Source: Devosia sp. (lineage in GTDB: Bacteria > Pseudomonadota > Alphaproteobacteria > Rhizobiales > Devosiaceae). From it: a stretch of 64,000 nucleotides of DNA. A program made the translations under genes and the position numbers. Location: positions 930,001 through 994,000 of the forward strand of contig NZ_JAGIAW010000001.1 in the NCBI RefSeq assembly GCF_017744655.1, in the 5' to 3' direction. Shown piece by piece: positions 63,845-64,000 of the stretch (the first letter of the stretch is position 1; every line of letters begins with the position of its first letter). The notes beneath the pieces are model-generated. The model did not search any database. It saw only the letters and a list, made by a program, of their open reading frames with translations, and was not told the origin of the DNA.

Positions 63845-64000
63845 TTGGTATTCCTTTACCGGTTGATGCCTCCACGAAGCCTTGCGACGGTTGCCCGCCA
63901 CCGGATGGCACTCCAAACGGAGGGCCCGCTTCGTGTGTGAGATCGCTCCAGCCAAACTGCTGGACGCGTGGGCGATATAAGCGAAGTCTTACCCGAGCGC

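Overview
The window looks like chromosomal DNA of an alphaproteobacterium of the order Hyphomicrobiales. GC is high (roughly 60-65% by eye) and gene order follows rhizobial blocks: pyrB-pyrC-plsY-dprA-topA-rnr-DUF983-rpmG-pleD-divK-DUF3572-dinB, and comEC-gltX-gltA followed by lpxB-lpxA-fabZ-lpxD-bamA-rseP-cdsA-uppS-frr-pyrH-tsf-rpsB. Protein character suggests Devosiaceae, but that is inference. No tRNA, rRNA, CRISPR array or autonomous transposon was seen.

Layout. 0-9 kb: tail of an EamA transporter, a proline-rich microprotein, then a minus-strand block with gatB, two GNAT acetyltransferases, chorismate mutase, gatA and gatC (the GatCAB amidotransferase). It is broken by small accessory genes: a YjhX/TopAI-type toxin and an AT-rich one-gene insertion encoding a TIR-like effector. 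9-13.2 kb: a degenerate metallo-beta-lactamase relative, a DUF4160/DUF2442 pair, ruvX, and an AraC regulator facing an NmrA-like reductase and DUF4345. 13.3-26.5 kb: pyrimidine synthesis (pyrB plus a dihydroorotase homologue lacking the HxH metal motif), phospholipid synthesis (plsY), DNA uptake processing (dprA), topA, a polysaccharide deacetylase, an M19 dipeptidase and RNase R, with several dispersed palindromic repeats between them. 26.6-36 kb: rpmG, pleD/divK cell-cycle signalling, dinB, RidA, GDPD, a FemAB-like protein, a sterol-desaturase/SDR fusion, HIT protein and lexA with two LexA operators.

36-46.8 kb is an accessory block between lexA and comEC, genes that are close together in many rhizobia. 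It holds a diguanylate cyclase, an epoxide-hydrolase-like enzyme with a divergent WYL regulator, and a galactonate (De Ley-Doudoroff) cluster: IlvD/Edd dehydratase, dgoK, dgoA, a sugar lactonase and GH42 beta-galactosidase. 46.8-64 kb returns to core genes: comEC, gltX, gltA, then the lipid A / outer-membrane / isoprenoid / translation block, all on the minus strand.

Most notable: (1) the TIR-effector gene sits between 35-bp direct repeats made from the first codons of gatA, so the element entered a translational-coupling junction and left both neighbours intact; (2) two intergenic regions (26902-27065 and 39962-40123) fold by eye into several strong helices and match no RNA family I can name; (3) two genes have their Shine-Dalgarno inside a perfect 13-bp hairpin; (4) the lpx cluster has no lpxI and BamA shows four rather than five POTRA repeats.
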